Below, one piece after another: positions 1 through 10,100 of a stretch of DNA of 64,000 nucleotides (its first letter is position 1; each line of letters opens with the position of its first letter). The notes below the pieces were generated by a model. It searched no databases and was not told the DNA's origin. It worked only from the letters and a program-made list of their open reading frames with translations. The translations under genes were made by a program, and so were the position numbers. The stretch covers positions 372,001 to 436,000 of the forward strand of contig JAETOO010000001.1 in assembly GCA_021771715.1 (NCBI GenBank). Direction: 5' to 3'. The stretch is from Oscillospiraceae bacterium. Lineage in GTDB: Bacteria; Bacillota; Clostridia; Lachnospirales; Lachnospiraceae.

Positions 1-393
1 TTTCTGTCCCGGGACGGCCGACTCGGTCAAAAGGATCTCCCTGTGGTTCACATCCAGCCCCTGCCGGGTCTCCCCGTCCACGAAAGCCAGAAACTGCGGA
101 TTGTTCGCATCCCACTCGCCTTCCCTGCCCGTCGTAATCTCCAGCACAACCGTCTCGCCCTCTAACTCCCCGGGAATCACCGTCTCAAACCGGAACCAGT
201 AATACTCGCTGTCGCCTCCCCAGCTGAGCCTCTCATCCAGGAGCGCCCACTCTCTCTTTTCCGAATCAGGGGCCTGACTTTCTCTCTCCTCTGTCTTGAT
301 CCAATACACCGGAGACACGGTTTCCGCGTCCGAACAAATCAGCTGACCAAGGCACGAGATCAGTTTTTGATTTCTTGCATCTATAAAACTCAT
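1..393 (-). CDS. GH38-type alpha-mannosidase, N-terminal part (cut by window edge)
   Basis: The first 131 codons of a gene that runs off the left edge. The start at 393 reads MSFIDARNQKLI. The visible part contains WGGDSEYYWFRF, a GREGEWDANNPQF stretch and FVDGETRQGLDVNHREI. In GH38 alpha-mannosidases this is the N-terminal beta-rich domain that precedes the catalytic barrel. The catalytic domain itself is outside the window, so the family call rests on this domain only. It lies 85 bp downstream of the UroD-like gene in the same direction and is probably the last visible gene of the glycan operon. With GH38, two GH2 enzymes and an oligosaccharide importer together, mannose-containing oligosaccharides such as N-glycan fragments are a reasonable substrate guess. 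Confidence 0.72.
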   Translation of the reverse strand, partial: MSFIDARNQKLISCLGQLICSDAETVSPVYWIKTEERESQAPDSEKREWALLDERLSWGGDSEYYWFRFETVIPGELEGETVVLEITTGREGEWDANNPQFLAFVDGETRQGLDVNHREILLTESAVPGQK

Positions 394-478
394 AGAATAC
401 CCTCTCTTTTTCTCCATGTTTCGCCTGCCGCACCCGCACAGCGCCCGTGCGGAAGAAAGCGGCCCCTCGGTTCCGGCC

Positions 479-1750
479 TTACCTCAGCGTTCTCCCCGTC
501 ACTTCCTCGTACATCGCGATCAGGTTCTCCGGCGGCACGTTGGCGACGATGTTGTGGATCGTGTTGAACACGAAGCCGCCGTCCTTGCCGAACACGTCCA
601 CCCGCTCGCGCACCTGCTCGCGGACTTCCTCGGGCGTTCCGAACGGCAGCGTGCGCTGTGTGTCGACGCCGCCGCCCCAGAACGTAAATTTATCGCCGTA
701 GTTCTCCTTCAGCCGGTGCAGATCCATGCCGTCCGCCGAGAGCTGCACCGGATTCAGGCAGTCGAGGCCCATCTCGGCAAAGTCATCCAGCAGATCGTAG
801 ACGCCGCCGCACGTGTGGTAGAAGGTCTTCCACGTCGTGTGCGTGTGCACCCAGTCGTTGATCTCCTTGTAGAACGGCTTGTAGAGCTCGCGGAACGTAT
901 CCTTGCCCAGCATCAGGCCGCGCTGGTTGCCGAAGTCGGTGCCGGAGATCCAGACGACCTGGATCCGCTCGCCGACCGCCTGATGGTAGATCTCCAGGTT
1001 TTTCAGCATGATATCCGTCTGATAGCGGAAGACTGCCTTCACATAGTCCGGGTACAGCTTCTGCGCCATCAGCCAGTCGTCCACCCGGCGGATTCCGCGC
1101 GGGTGATCGACCGCCGGTCCCGGCACGACCGCGGCATCGCCCAGCGCGCCGCCGCCCAGCATCCCGACGATCCCGTACTCTGTGTTCTCGTACAGCTCCT
1201 TCGACGTCTTCTCCCAGTGCCTTGCCTCCTCGTCGCTCATCACCGCGAAGTCGTCCTTGAAGTCCTCGAGCGGCGTCAGATCCTCCTCGTCGAGGTCAAA
1301 ATCAAACGGCTCCCGCGGCGCGGCGTCGAAGAAGGAGCCGCCCTTGGGCATCATCGCGCTGTACTCGGCACTGCGGTTGCCGTGCGGGTAGACCCACTTC
1401 GTCCCGCGCTCGTCCACATCGTACTCAAAGCCGCCGCCCATCCAGACCGGCGTTCCGTCATCCATCTCCCACGGCTTCCAGTCCTGATTCTTGTAACCGT
1501 AGAAATTTCCGATATTAAAAAGGCCGACCACGTCACAGCCAAGACGCTGCCGCAGGTCCTCCTCCACCTCGCCGAGCAGCTGTCCCGGCTCAATAATCTT
1601 CACCCGGTGCTGATCCAGCCCCAGCGCCCCGCGCAGACGGTACAGGGTACTTGCATTAATCCCCGTCTGGGACGTAGCCCCCAGATCCAGGACGGTGCGG
1701 TCCGTCGGCTGATGGTTCAGCGTCGCAATTAAACGTTCTCTTCCATTCAT
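479..1750 (-). CDS. UroD-like (uroporphyrinogen decarboxylase family) protein, probable methyltransferase
   Basis: 423 aa, starting MNGRERLIATLNHQPTDR, the typical opening of UroD-family proteins outside haem synthesis. The fold ends with a WGGGVDTQRTLPFGTPEEV segment and an IHNIVANVPPENL segment, both usual for this subgroup. A His-x-Cys pair at H312/C314 (in FYHTCGGVYD) resembles the start of the zinc motif HxCx(n)C of corrinoid-dependent methyltransferases such as MtaA/MtbA. The usual third ligand near the C-terminus is not obvious; NTIHNI occupies that area. True HemE roles are unlikely because no haem genes are nearby. It sits between GH2 (52 bp upstream) and the alpha-mannosidase. UroD-like genes occur in many Clostridia sugar loci without a proven role. 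Confidence 0.75.
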   Translation of the reverse strand: MNGRERLIATLNHQPTDRTVLDLGATSQTGINASTLYRLRGALGLDQHRVKIIEPGQLLGEVEEDLRQRLGCDVVGLFNIGNFYGYKNQDWKPWEMDDGTPVWMGGGFEYDVDERGTKWVYPHGNRSAEYSAMMPKGGSFFDAAPREPFDFDLDEEDLTPLEDFKDDFAVMSDEEARHWEKTSKELYENTEYGIVGMLGGGALGDAAVVPGPAVDHPRGIRRVDDWLMAQKLYPDYVKAVFRYQTDIMLKNLEIYHQAVGERIQVVWISGTDFGNQRGLMLGKDTFRELYKPFYKEINDWVHTHTTWKTFYHTCGGVYDLLDDFAEMGLDCLNPVQLSADGMDLHRLKENYGDKFTFWGGGVDTQRTLPFGTPEEVREQVRERVDVFGKDGGFVFNTIHNIVANVPPENLIAMYEEVTGRTLR

Positions 1751-1801
1751 GAAACTATCCCATCCTTCTCACTTTTTTTACAGTTTGGCCATGCATAACT
1801 T

Positions 1802-3673
1802 TTACAGCACCCGATCCCCGTCTGGCCGGTACACCTGAACCTCTGCCTCCTCTGTCCCGGCCGGCAGCTGCACCGCGCACTGCTCTCCCGGCTTCAGATC
1901 CGGGATCGGTATCCGCTCCTCATTCACAGTCAGATAGTAGCCCTTCACCGCATAGCACGGGAAGTCCGACCGGCAGCTCAGCGTGAGCTCCTGCCCCCTC
2001 CGGGACAGCTGCACCGGCGCATACTCCTCGCGGACCACAAAGTAGGAGGGCTTTGGCTCGCCGCAAAGTCCGGCGGAGCCGTGCACGCGCTTCCTGAGCT
2101 TGCCCTCTCCGTCCTCGCCCATCTGCGTCCGGTAATCGTTCAGGCAGAAATACACCGTCCCGGCGATATTCGGGTACTGGCGGTAGCAGCGAATCTTCTC
2201 CAGGAAGATCTCCGTCCGCCGCGCGTCACCGCCCGAGAAGGCCGGCTCGCAGAGTCCGAATTCCGACGGAATCACCGCGCGGTCCGGATTTTTCGCGGTG
2301 ATCTTGTCCCACTCGCCGCACTGATCCCGGTCCCCGTGCCACGTGCCGATGTAGTCGTTCACCATCAGGATATCCCCGTCGGTCGTCCCGTCCAGCTCCG
2401 CGCCCTCAAAGATCGTGTTGCTGACGTAGTTCGCCGGGCGCGCAGGGTCCAGCCGGTGCGTCCACGCCACCGCGTCCTTTATGTACTGAATGGTCTCAGG
2501 CGCCTGCCCGGCCAGCTCATTTCCGACTCCCCAGGCGATGATCGACGGGTGGTTCCGGTGCGCGCGCACCATCTCTCCCATCTGCTGGCAGAAAATGTCA
2601 AGCTGAAGCTCGCCGGCCAGCTCCGGATCTTTCCCCCAGAACGGCACCTCCTCCTGCACCAGCAGCCCGTGGCGGTCGCACCAGTCGTACACCCAGTCGT
2701 CCTGCTGCCAGTGGAATCTGGTCAGCACACTGTTCGACTCCTTCAGGCAGAGCAGCATCTTCTCCAGCTGCTCCTTCGGCTCCGCCATGCCGTACACAGG
2801 GTCTGAGCCCGGCATCCACTCTGTGCCCGCCAGCCGCACCGGCTCGCCGTTCAGATAAAACCTGCCGCTGCGCACCTCGAATTTACGGAAGCCGACGACG
2901 GTCTCCACGCAGTCCGCCAGATCAGCCCCGTCCAGAAGGGACAGCTTCACCGTGTAGAGCTGCGGGCGGTCAAAGTGCCAGTAATCGACCGCTTCCAGCA
3001 CCCGGCCTTCCACCACGGCCGCTCTTTCGCCGCACAGCCCGGACCCCTGCGCCGCCAGAGTCCGCTCCCCGTCGCAGCCGCGGTACAGCTCCCACTCCAG
3101 GGCAAGCGCTTCCCCTGCCCCGTCGATCGCCGCGCGCACGCCAAACACCGCACAGCCTTCCTCCTGGCGCTCACCGGCCGCCGTGATCACCGGATCTGCC
3201 GTCACCGCGACGTCCGCGAGCCGCTGCGCCCCGGTCACCCTCAGCTCCACCGGCCGGATCAGCCCTCCGTCATTCGCCCAGTCGAAGCTCCTGCGGCACG
3301 GCAGCATCTCGTCGGCAAAGCGGTTGTCCGCGCTCACCCGGATCCGGTTCTTCTCCCCGCATCTCAGATACTCTGTGATCTCCACCTCAAACGGCGTGTA
3401 CCCGGAGCGGCGGTGTCCGCCCGCACGCGCCTCGTTGACCCAGATTTCTGCCTCGTGGTACACTGCACCGAAGTACAGGAACACGCGCTTCTCCTTCCAC
3501 TCCTTCGGAATCTCGACCTCCGTCTCGTACCAGCCGATTCCCCAGTATTCCTCCGTGCCGTCCTCTACGTTCCACGTATGCGGCACCGTCACCTCTCTCG
3601 CCGTCTCCGGGCGTTTTCCGTCCCCGCCCAGCCAGAAGCTCCATCTATCTAATCTCTTTTTCTCTAATGCCAT
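1802..3673 (-). CDS. Glycoside hydrolase family 2 (beta-galactosidase/beta-glucuronidase type), cytoplasmic
   Basis: 623 aa with no signal peptide. Order of domains: sugar-binding jelly roll (about 1-150, with YWGIGWYETEVEIP and GYTPFEVEIT), immunoglobulin-like domain (about 150-270), TIM barrel from about 275. The acid/base is E386 in AWGVGNELAGQ, and the likely nucleophile is E471 in VIPSEFGL. The short length, without the C-terminal domains of LacZ, matches the GH2 group that includes beta-glucuronidases and small beta-galactosidases. Residues do not fix the sugar. It follows the two permease genes after 37 bp, so it probably cleaves the imported oligosaccharide inside the cell. Confidence 0.85.
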   Translation of the reverse strand: MALEKKRLDRWSFWLGGDGKRPETAREVTVPHTWNVEDGTEEYWGIGWYETEVEIPKEWKEKRVFLYFGAVYHEAEIWVNEARAGGHRRSGYTPFEVEITEYLRCGEKNRIRVSADNRFADEMLPCRRSFDWANDGGLIRPVELRVTGAQRLADVAVTADPVITAAGERQEEGCAVFGVRAAIDGAGEALALEWELYRGCDGERTLAAQGSGLCGERAAVVEGRVLEAVDYWHFDRPQLYTVKLSLLDGADLADCVETVVGFRKFEVRSGRFYLNGEPVRLAGTEWMPGSDPVYGMAEPKEQLEKMLLCLKESNSVLTRFHWQQDDWVYDWCDRHGLLVQEEVPFWGKDPELAGELQLDIFCQQMGEMVRAHRNHPSIIAWGVGNELAGQAPETIQYIKDAVAWTHRLDPARPANYVSNTIFEGAELDGTTDGDILMVNDYIGTWHGDRDQCGEWDKITAKNPDRAVIPSEFGLCEPAFSGGDARRTEIFLEKIRCYRQYPNIAGTVYFCLNDYRTQMGEDGEGKLRKRVHGSAGLCGEPKPSYFVVREEYAPVQLSRRGQELTLSCRSDFPCYAVKGYYLTVNEERIPIPDLKPGEQCAVQLPAGTEEAEVQVYRPDGDRVL

Positions 3674-3710
3674 ATTCTCACTCTTTCCGGTCGCTCTGAC
3701 GACCTTTTAC

Positions 3711-4541
3711 TCAGCCCTTCACCGCGCCCGCCGAGATTCCCTTGATGAACGTCTTCGAGCACAGGCTGAAGATCACGATCATCGGAAGGATGGACAGCGA
3801 CAGCGCGCACATGATCGCGCCGTAGTCGCTTCGGAACGCGTTGGACAGGTTGTTTACCATCAGCGGGATTGTGAACAGCTCCTGCTTGTTCACGATGATG
3901 ACCGGCAGCACGTAGTTGTTCCACGACCACAGGAAAATCATCGTCGCGAGCGTCACGAATCCGGGCCGGATGCACGGGATCACGATCTTGAAGAACAGCC
4001 CCGGCTCCGAGCAGCCGTCCAGGCGCGCCGACTCCAGAAGCTCATCCGGCACGCCGTCGCTGATGAACTGCACCATCAGAAACGCGCCCAGCGGATGTGC
4101 CGCCCAGTTGAAGATCAGCGGAAGCAGCGTGTTGTTCAGCCCCGCCATGCGCATCTCCAGCATGTAGCCGATCAGGGAGATCTGCCCCGGGATCATCATG
4201 ACCGCGAGCACGAAGCCGAGGATCAGCTTTTTCCCGCGGAAGCTGTACTTTGCAAGCGCAAAGCCGATCATCGTCGAGACCACCACGCTGATGACCACCG
4301 ACCCGGCAGAAACCGCGATTGAATTGATGTACGCGCGGACAAACCCTTTCGAGAAGACCATCTTGAGGTTCTCCCACAGATAGTCGCTTGGCAGCACCGG
4401 GATTCCCTTGAAAATATCCTCGCTGTAGTACGTTCCCATGATAAACACAATATAGAGCGGGAAAAACATGAGAAAGGTCATCACAATCAGGATCATCTGT
4501 TTTCCCACTGCGGACAGTCTCTTTTTCGTCTTAGCGCTCAT
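3711..4541 (-). CDS. Carbohydrate ABC transporter permease, MalG type (CUT1)
   Basis: 276 aa with six predicted membrane segments, starting MSAKTKKRLSAVGKQMILIV. The EAA loop that contacts the ATPase reads ESARLDGCSEPGLFFKIVIP. The start overlaps the end of the MalF-type gene by 11 nt, which suggests translational coupling. It forms the membrane channel together with that protein and takes substrate from the SBP encoded just upstream. No ATPase gene is in the operon, so a shared MsmX/MsmK-like ATPase is expected. Confidence 0.92.
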   Translation of the reverse strand: MSAKTKKRLSAVGKQMILIVMTFLMFFPLYIVFIMGTYYSEDIFKGIPVLPSDYLWENLKMVFSKGFVRAYINSIAVSAGSVVISVVVSTMIGFALAKYSFRGKKLILGFVLAVMMIPGQISLIGYMLEMRMAGLNNTLLPLIFNWAAHPLGAFLMVQFISDGVPDELLESARLDGCSEPGLFFKIVIPCIRPGFVTLATMIFLWSWNNYVLPVIIVNKQELFTIPLMVNNLSNAFRSDYGAIMCALSLSILPMIVIFSLCSKTFIKGISAGAVKG

Positions 4542-5472
4542 GCTTCTCCTCCTTTCTGTTCGTCAGCTTGAAACCGATCAGCGAAAAACCGATGATGATC
4601 ACAAACAGCGTGTAGGCGATCGCCGAGCCGTAGCCCAGACGCGAATCCAGATTGAATGCGTCATTGTAGAACTTCCACACCATCGTCAGCGCCGTCTGCC
4701 CCGGCCCTCCGCTCTGCCCGGTGCCCACCGACGCCCAGCCGGAGAACAGAAGCTTCGGCTCCTCGAACATCTGCAGGCCGCCGATAATCGACGTCACGAT
4801 CAGAAACATCGTCGTATTTTTCAGCATCGGCACCGTCACCTTGCAGAAAATCGTGAACTTTCCCGCGCCGTCCACGGCAGCCGCCTCGTAGACCTCGCCC
4901 GGCAGTGCCGTCATCGCCGCGAGGTAGATGGTCATGTAGTACCCCAGGTATCTCCAGACCACCATGATCACGATGATGACCTTCGCCGCGATCTCATCCT
5001 GCAGCCAGAAGTACGGCTCGTCCAACACGCCGACCGCCACCAGCAGCTTGTTGATATAGCCCGACTGCCAGTCGAACAGATACGAGAAAATGAAGCCGAT
5101 TGCCACCGGCGTGGTGATGTACGGGAAAAAATTGACCGTCTGATAAAAGCGCCTGCCCCTGCCGATGTCAAACAGGAAGTAGGCGACCAGCATTCCCAGA
5201 ATCACGGTGATCGGCGTCGAAAAGCCCATCAGAATCACCGTGTTTTTCAGCGATTTCAGAAACAGCGGATCCTTCGTCAGCAGAGTGACGTAGTTCCGGA
5301 TTCCCACAAATACCTTCTGCCCGATTCCGTTCCAGTCAAAAAAACTCAGCTCAAAGGAGTAGAGCATCGGAAACAAGCTGAACAGAAAGTACGACAAAAG
5401 GAACGGAAGACAGAACAGATACGGCCACTTGCCTGCCTTTCTCCCCAGCCTGCTCTTGCTTTTTTTATGCAT
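4531..5472 (-). CDS. Carbohydrate ABC transporter permease, MalF type (CUT1)
   Basis: 313 aa from the chosen start MHKKSKSRLGRKAGKW at 5472, which has GGAGGAG about 9 nt upstream. An in-frame start at 5619 would add 49 residues that overlap an intercistronic hairpin and look non-coding. Six membrane segments; EAA motif EAAAVDGAGKFTIFCKVTVP. It pairs with the overlapping MalG-type gene downstream. The Lys/Arg-rich N-terminus before the first membrane helix is normal for this family. Confidence 0.9.
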   Translation of the reverse strand: MHKKSKSRLGRKAGKWPYLFCLPFLLSYFLFSLFPMLYSFELSFFDWNGIGQKVFVGIRNYVTLLTKDPLFLKSLKNTVILMGFSTPITVILGMLVAYFLFDIGRGRRFYQTVNFFPYITTPVAIGFIFSYLFDWQSGYINKLLVAVGVLDEPYFWLQDEIAAKVIIVIMVVWRYLGYYMTIYLAAMTALPGEVYEAAAVDGAGKFTIFCKVTVPMLKNTTMFLIVTSIIGGLQMFEEPKLLFSGWASVGTGQSGGPGQTALTMVWKFYNDAFNLDSRLGYGSAIAYTLFVIIIGFSLIGFKLTNRKEEKHER

Positions 5473-5515
5473 GTAAATACCTCCTCCATCAAAAATACTC
5501 TCCGGAAAAAGACAA

Positions 5516-5581
5516 GACTGCCGCAAACGAGGTGCATCCCCCGCAACCCCCTTGACGGATGCTTCTCTGTTTGCGGCAGTC
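5516..5581 (-). promoter_or_regulatory. Intercistronic stem-loop between SBP and permease genes
   Basis: A long hairpin: 13 perfect pairs (5516-5528 with 5569-5581, GACTGCCGCAAAC) continue inward into a second stem of 9 of 11 pairs (5529-5539 with 5557-5567). It lies between the SBP stop and the MalF-type start, with no T-run after it on the minus strand. Such structures commonly protect the SBP part of the transcript so that SBP is made in excess of permease; that role is inferred here. Confidence 0.65.
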
Positions 5582-5684
5582 TCCTGCTGCCTTCTACGGC
5601 AAATGCTGTCCCGGCACACTCCGCCTAAACAGCCGGCTCAAATGCCGGAGAATCTGTTTCGTTCCGCAGTATCACGGCGATTCC

Positions 5685-6965
5685 TTATGACAGTACCGCT
5701 GTCGGAATGAGCATCTGCACCTCCGCTTTCAGTGCCTCAAGCGCATCCTCCAGCGTCATATCCGGCTCTGCAGCCATCTGTGCAGCCACATTCGACAGGG
5801 CAGATTTCACGTTCGCCTCGTGCTTGGACGGCACCTGGCCCTGCGTCGTGATCGCGATCGTGTTGATGAAGTAGTCTGCGAGGTTCTGGCCTCCGAAGAA
5901 CGCATCATACTGTCCTTCCTCTGTGAAGAAGTAAGAATTTTCATCCTCGTACGGAGCCTTGAAGCCGGTCATGAAGCCGAACTGGCGGTATGCCTCCTCA
6001 ACGCCCTCGCCGGTGCAGTACACTTCCTTGATGTAATCCCAAGCAGCCTCCTTGTGCTCGCTGCCGGAGTAGATGCTGACGGACGTGCCGCCGTACGTAA
6101 ATCCGCCGTCCGGAGCCTGAGTCAGTCCCCAGTTGCCCGAGCCGTCCGGATCGTTGGTCGCAATGTTCCACTTGACAGCCCACGGCGCGCACGGATAGAA
6201 CAGGATCTCGCCCGCCGCGTAACTCGCGCTCAGCGCAGGGCTGCCGTCCTCCTGCTTGCCGAGCAGGCCAGCCTGGTTGAATTTCGTCAGGATCTCAAAC
6301 ATATGCGTAAAGCGTCCGGTCAGGTCAATATTGTCCCCGTCGATGTAATCGCTGACATTCTGGTTGAGCAGAATCTGATTGCACAGGGAGATGCCCGGGA
6401 GAATCGCCACGCTGCCGCCGCTCTTCTCCTTGAGCTGTGTCGCCACGTCGTACAGCTTGTCCCAGTCGGAGATCATCTCTGCGATCTCGGCCGGATCATC
6501 GGTTCCCAGGTACTCCTTCGCGAGATCCCTGCGGTACGCAAAGCCGCTCGGACAGATCTGCTGCTCCACGCCGTAGAGCTCGCCGTTCGGGCCGCTTCCC
6601 AGCTGGTACGCGAAATCAAACATCTCGTCCGGTCCGACATTGTACGGGTCCTTGGACAGATCCTCCATGATGCCCAGATCGAAGGACTTTCCGCGGTAGC
6701 CCTGCTCGCTCAGAATGATATCCGGCACGCCGCTTCCGCTCGCCACCGCGCTCTGCAGCTTCTGCATGTAGTCCGCCGTAGCGACCACCAGTGTCTCAAA
6801 GTTTACATTCGGATGCTTCTCGTGATACCACTCGGTCATGTGAGTCAGATGCGCCTCATCCCAGTCCCAGATCGTCAACGTTACCTCTTCCTCCGCACCT
6901 GCCATCGTGCCAAACGGAAGCGCAGCGATTGCAGCCACTGCCAGTGCCGCCAGTAATTTCTTCAT
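5685..6965 (-). CDS. Extracellular sugar-binding protein of ABC transporter (SBP family 1)
   Basis: 426 aa from the start MKKLLAALAVAAIAALPFG at 6965, which has GGAGG upstream. An upstream in-frame start at 7079 would put 38 residues before the signal peptide. The signal peptide ends near AGA/EEE (about residue 24) and contains no lipobox cysteine, unusual for a Gram-positive SBP. The mature part begins VTLTIWDWDEAHLTHMTEWY, typical of CUT1 oligosaccharide-binding proteins, with a late PSKHEANVKSALSNVAAQM helix region. It delivers substrate to the MalF/MalG pair encoded downstream. Confidence 0.9.
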   Translation of the reverse strand: MKKLLAALAVAAIAALPFGTMAGAEEEVTLTIWDWDEAHLTHMTEWYHEKHPNVNFETLVVATADYMQKLQSAVASGSGVPDIILSEQGYRGKSFDLGIMEDLSKDPYNVGPDEMFDFAYQLGSGPNGELYGVEQQICPSGFAYRRDLAKEYLGTDDPAEIAEMISDWDKLYDVATQLKEKSGGSVAILPGISLCNQILLNQNVSDYIDGDNIDLTGRFTHMFEILTKFNQAGLLGKQEDGSPALSASYAAGEILFYPCAPWAVKWNIATNDPDGSGNWGLTQAPDGGFTYGGTSVSIYSGSEHKEAAWDYIKEVYCTGEGVEEAYRQFGFMTGFKAPYEDENSYFFTEEGQYDAFFGGQNLADYFINTIAITTQGQVPSKHEANVKSALSNVAAQMAAEPDMTLEDALEALKAEVQMLIPTAVLS

Positions 6966-7196
6966 TATAATACCTCCACGCAAAATCAAGAATATTGTTT
7001 TCAGTTTCCCGCAAGTTTCAGGCCCGAACTTGTATATGTACCAGTATAGCCCAAACTCTGCGCGAACAGAATACCTCATTCTACTTTTTGATGGACTATT
7101 TTCCTCATTTTGCGCTATTTTGCCAATATAAATTCAAAAAACGGCCCTGCATTTCCGCAAAATCACTGCATCCAATCCCGGAATTACCCCCGGCGA
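6966..7196 (-). promoter_or_regulatory. 231-bp spacer upstream of the SBP gene, weak internal promoter candidate
   Basis: The AT-richest part of this operon. On the minus strand a TATACT box (7043-7048) follows a poor -35 match TTCTGT (7066-7071) at 17 nt, giving a leader of about 70 nt before the SBP signal peptide. An internal promoter here would uncouple the transporter from the upstream GH2 and DUF5107 genes. No convincing terminator for the DUF5107 gene is seen. Confidence 0.35.
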
Positions 7197-10100
7197 TCAC
7201 CCGTTCCCGTCATTGTGCAGCATGGTCTGCACCTGTCTCAGATAGAGGACAGCATTCTGATGACTGCTCTCCTCGCGAAGCGCCTCCTCGAACTGCTCCC
7301 TCGCCTGCGTCAGCTCTCCGAAGCCGACCGCGGCCAGGCCCATCAGGTAACGGCAGTGCGCCCTGTTCCTGCGGTCCATGTCCTCCTCGAAAATCAGGAA
7401 GTCCGGCAGCGACACGGCAAAGAAGTCCGGCTTCATCACGTCGCGAAGGTGCCGCTCCCCGTAGTCCATCAGCTTGTTGAAGCACGCGTACGCCGCACGC
7501 CGCCTGCCCGTCTTCAGGCACGCGAGTCCCTTGTACAGAATCATGTCCGCCGGCTGGTCGTAGTAGTACAGCATTCCGGCCGGCTCATCCTCGCCGAGCT
7601 GCGCCCGCTCATAGTACCCGGCAGCCTCCCCGGTCTGTCCCAGACCCTCGGCGGCCTCCCCCAGGTAGTAGTAGATATGGTTATCCTTCGTCCCTTCCAG
7701 TCTTCCCTCGCCCAGATTCTCCGGGTACGCGAGCGACCGCTCCAACAGCTCCTTCGCACCGCGGTAATCCCGCGCCAGCAGCCTCCGCTTCGCCAGCTCG
7801 ACGAGCGCGACCTTGTACTGCGCGCAGACTCTGCCCTCCGCGCCCTCCCACGGGCGGAAGCTGTGGGACATCAGCGCCTCGTACGCCCGCTCGTGCGCTC
7901 CCGCAAGGTTGCAGAGCGTGACATACTCCAGCATCACGTCGTCGCGCTCCCCGATGATGTCCCTGTGGCGCTCGTAGCCCTCCAGCCGCTCCTTTGCCGA
8001 AACGCCGAGCCGCTTGTACAGCTGATCCAGCTCCAGAAATACCCGGACGTCTGTCTCGTCCAGCGCAAACGCCTTCTCGAGCTCCTTGCGCGCCCGCCGG
8101 ACATCTCCCAGCTTGTTGTAGCACGCCAGCGCCAGGTTCCTGTGGACCGTCGGGTAGGAATCGTCCAGGGACACAGAGGTCTCCCACAGCTTCACCGCCC
8201 TCGCAAACTGCAGCTTGTCGTAGTAGAGATTGCCCAGGTAGTAGTACGCCTTCGCACCCTGCGGGTTGCAGGAGATCGCATCCTGCAGCACCGCGATGTC
8301 CTCCAGCTTGTTCGGGAAGCAGCAGTACGGGCTCTGCCGCTCTGCCAGGCGGTGCGCCGCAGCGCCCTCCTCGGGCTTCCCCGCCAGTCTGAGGTAGTAG
8401 CCCAGATAGTAGAGGATCATCGGATTCCCCTGCCCATACTCCGCAAGCACCGCGCAGGCCTCCTCGTACGCTCCCATCTCCGCGTAATCCCTCGCGGTCT
8501 GCAGATAGCTCTCGTGGAACCCGCGCATGAGGCGCCGCCGCTCGGATCTCGCTTCTTCGGCAGCCTGTCTTCCGGTCCGGCTGCCACTCTGCAGCATCTC
8601 GGATTCGCCGGCCTGTTCTTCAAGCAGCATTGCTGTCCGCTCTGCGTTCCGGCTGTCGAGCGGAGTTGCCATCTGCTCTGCAATCTGACTGCCAAGCGGA
8701 TTTACCACCTGCTCTGCGATCTGGCTGCCAGGTAGATTTGCTATCTGCTCCAGCTCATACCGCGACACATAGTCGAACGGGTCCAGCGCGAGATTCTCCT
8801 CGATCCACGCAAACGCCTCCTCCTGCCTGCCGAGCCTGCGAAGCAGCAGCGCCCGCAGCCCTCTCGCCTTGACGTTGTGCGCATTCTTCACGAGTCCCTT
8901 CTCGGCCAGCTCCAACGCCTCCTCATACCTTGCGTCCGCCGCGGCGATCACGGCCAGATAGTAGAAGGACATCTCCTGCTGCTCATTGCTCCAGGTCGCC
9001 TTGTAGAACGCGTCGTACGCCTCGTCCTTCCTGCCCTGATAAAACAGCGCGAGCCCGAGATTGTAGTACGCCTCACTGTTGTACGGATTCGGGCTTCTCC
9101 ACGTCATGCGGTCAATCGCCGCGCGGAAGTGCTTCTCGGCCGTCTCGAAATCCCCTCTTCTCAGGAGGAGCAGTCCGTACGCATTGTTCAGCCTGATATC
9201 TCCGCCATCCCGCTTCAGTCCCTCCAGATAATAGGGGTCCGGCAGGTACGTGGCATGGCGGTGCTGCTCGATGTGCTGACCGGTCAGAAGCAGCTCCTCG
9301 TTCGTCCGGATCTGCTCCGGCTCCAGCGCGGCCTCGGCAGGTTCGGCCAGCTTGGGGAGCCGCTCCTTCTCCGCCTGGTAGCGGACGAGCAGCTTCCCGT
9401 CCCCGTACACCGACACGCAGACCTCCTCCGGCCTCGCCTGCGCCTCGATGGTCCGCTCGTAGATGTCCACCGGGGAGAGCACCGCCCGCTCGCGCGCGAT
9501 CTCCTCCCCCTGCTTTCTGACGACGATCTCCCCGCACGCGTATTTTTCCGTCGCGTAGACCGTCACGTGGATATGTCCCTCTGCCACCTCCACATTCAGC
9601 GCCGCGTGAATCGTCGCATTTTTCACCTGTCCGACCTTCTTGTACGGCATAAAATACTGCCGGAACGTCTTCTCCTCAAACGGCTTCAGCCAGGTGAAGT
9701 CCGGCTGGTTCTCCGTGTACACGCCGGTCATCAGCTCGATGTACGGCCCGTCCTCGTCCGTCAGATTCCGGTCCCACGCCTTTCCGAACTCGCCGCAGCC
9801 CCAGGTCCACTGCTTCTTTCCCGGCGAGAAGTGGTGGTCCGCCACATGCAGAAGCCCGGCCTCCTTCTGGTAGTCGTACCCGCCGACGAAGTCATATTTT
9901 GACGTCTCCGCCATGTAGGAGGTCGGCACCGGGATGTTTTTGTAGCGCGAAATGTCCACGCCCTCGCTGTAATCGTGCTTGTAGTACACGCCCTTCGCGA
10001 TCGGGAACCGCGACACCGCGCGCTTGCCGTGGTCGTAGACGTTGTGCACGTCCGGCGGAAAGATCGACTGCGTGTGATCGTTGACCGGAACCGCCGGGTT

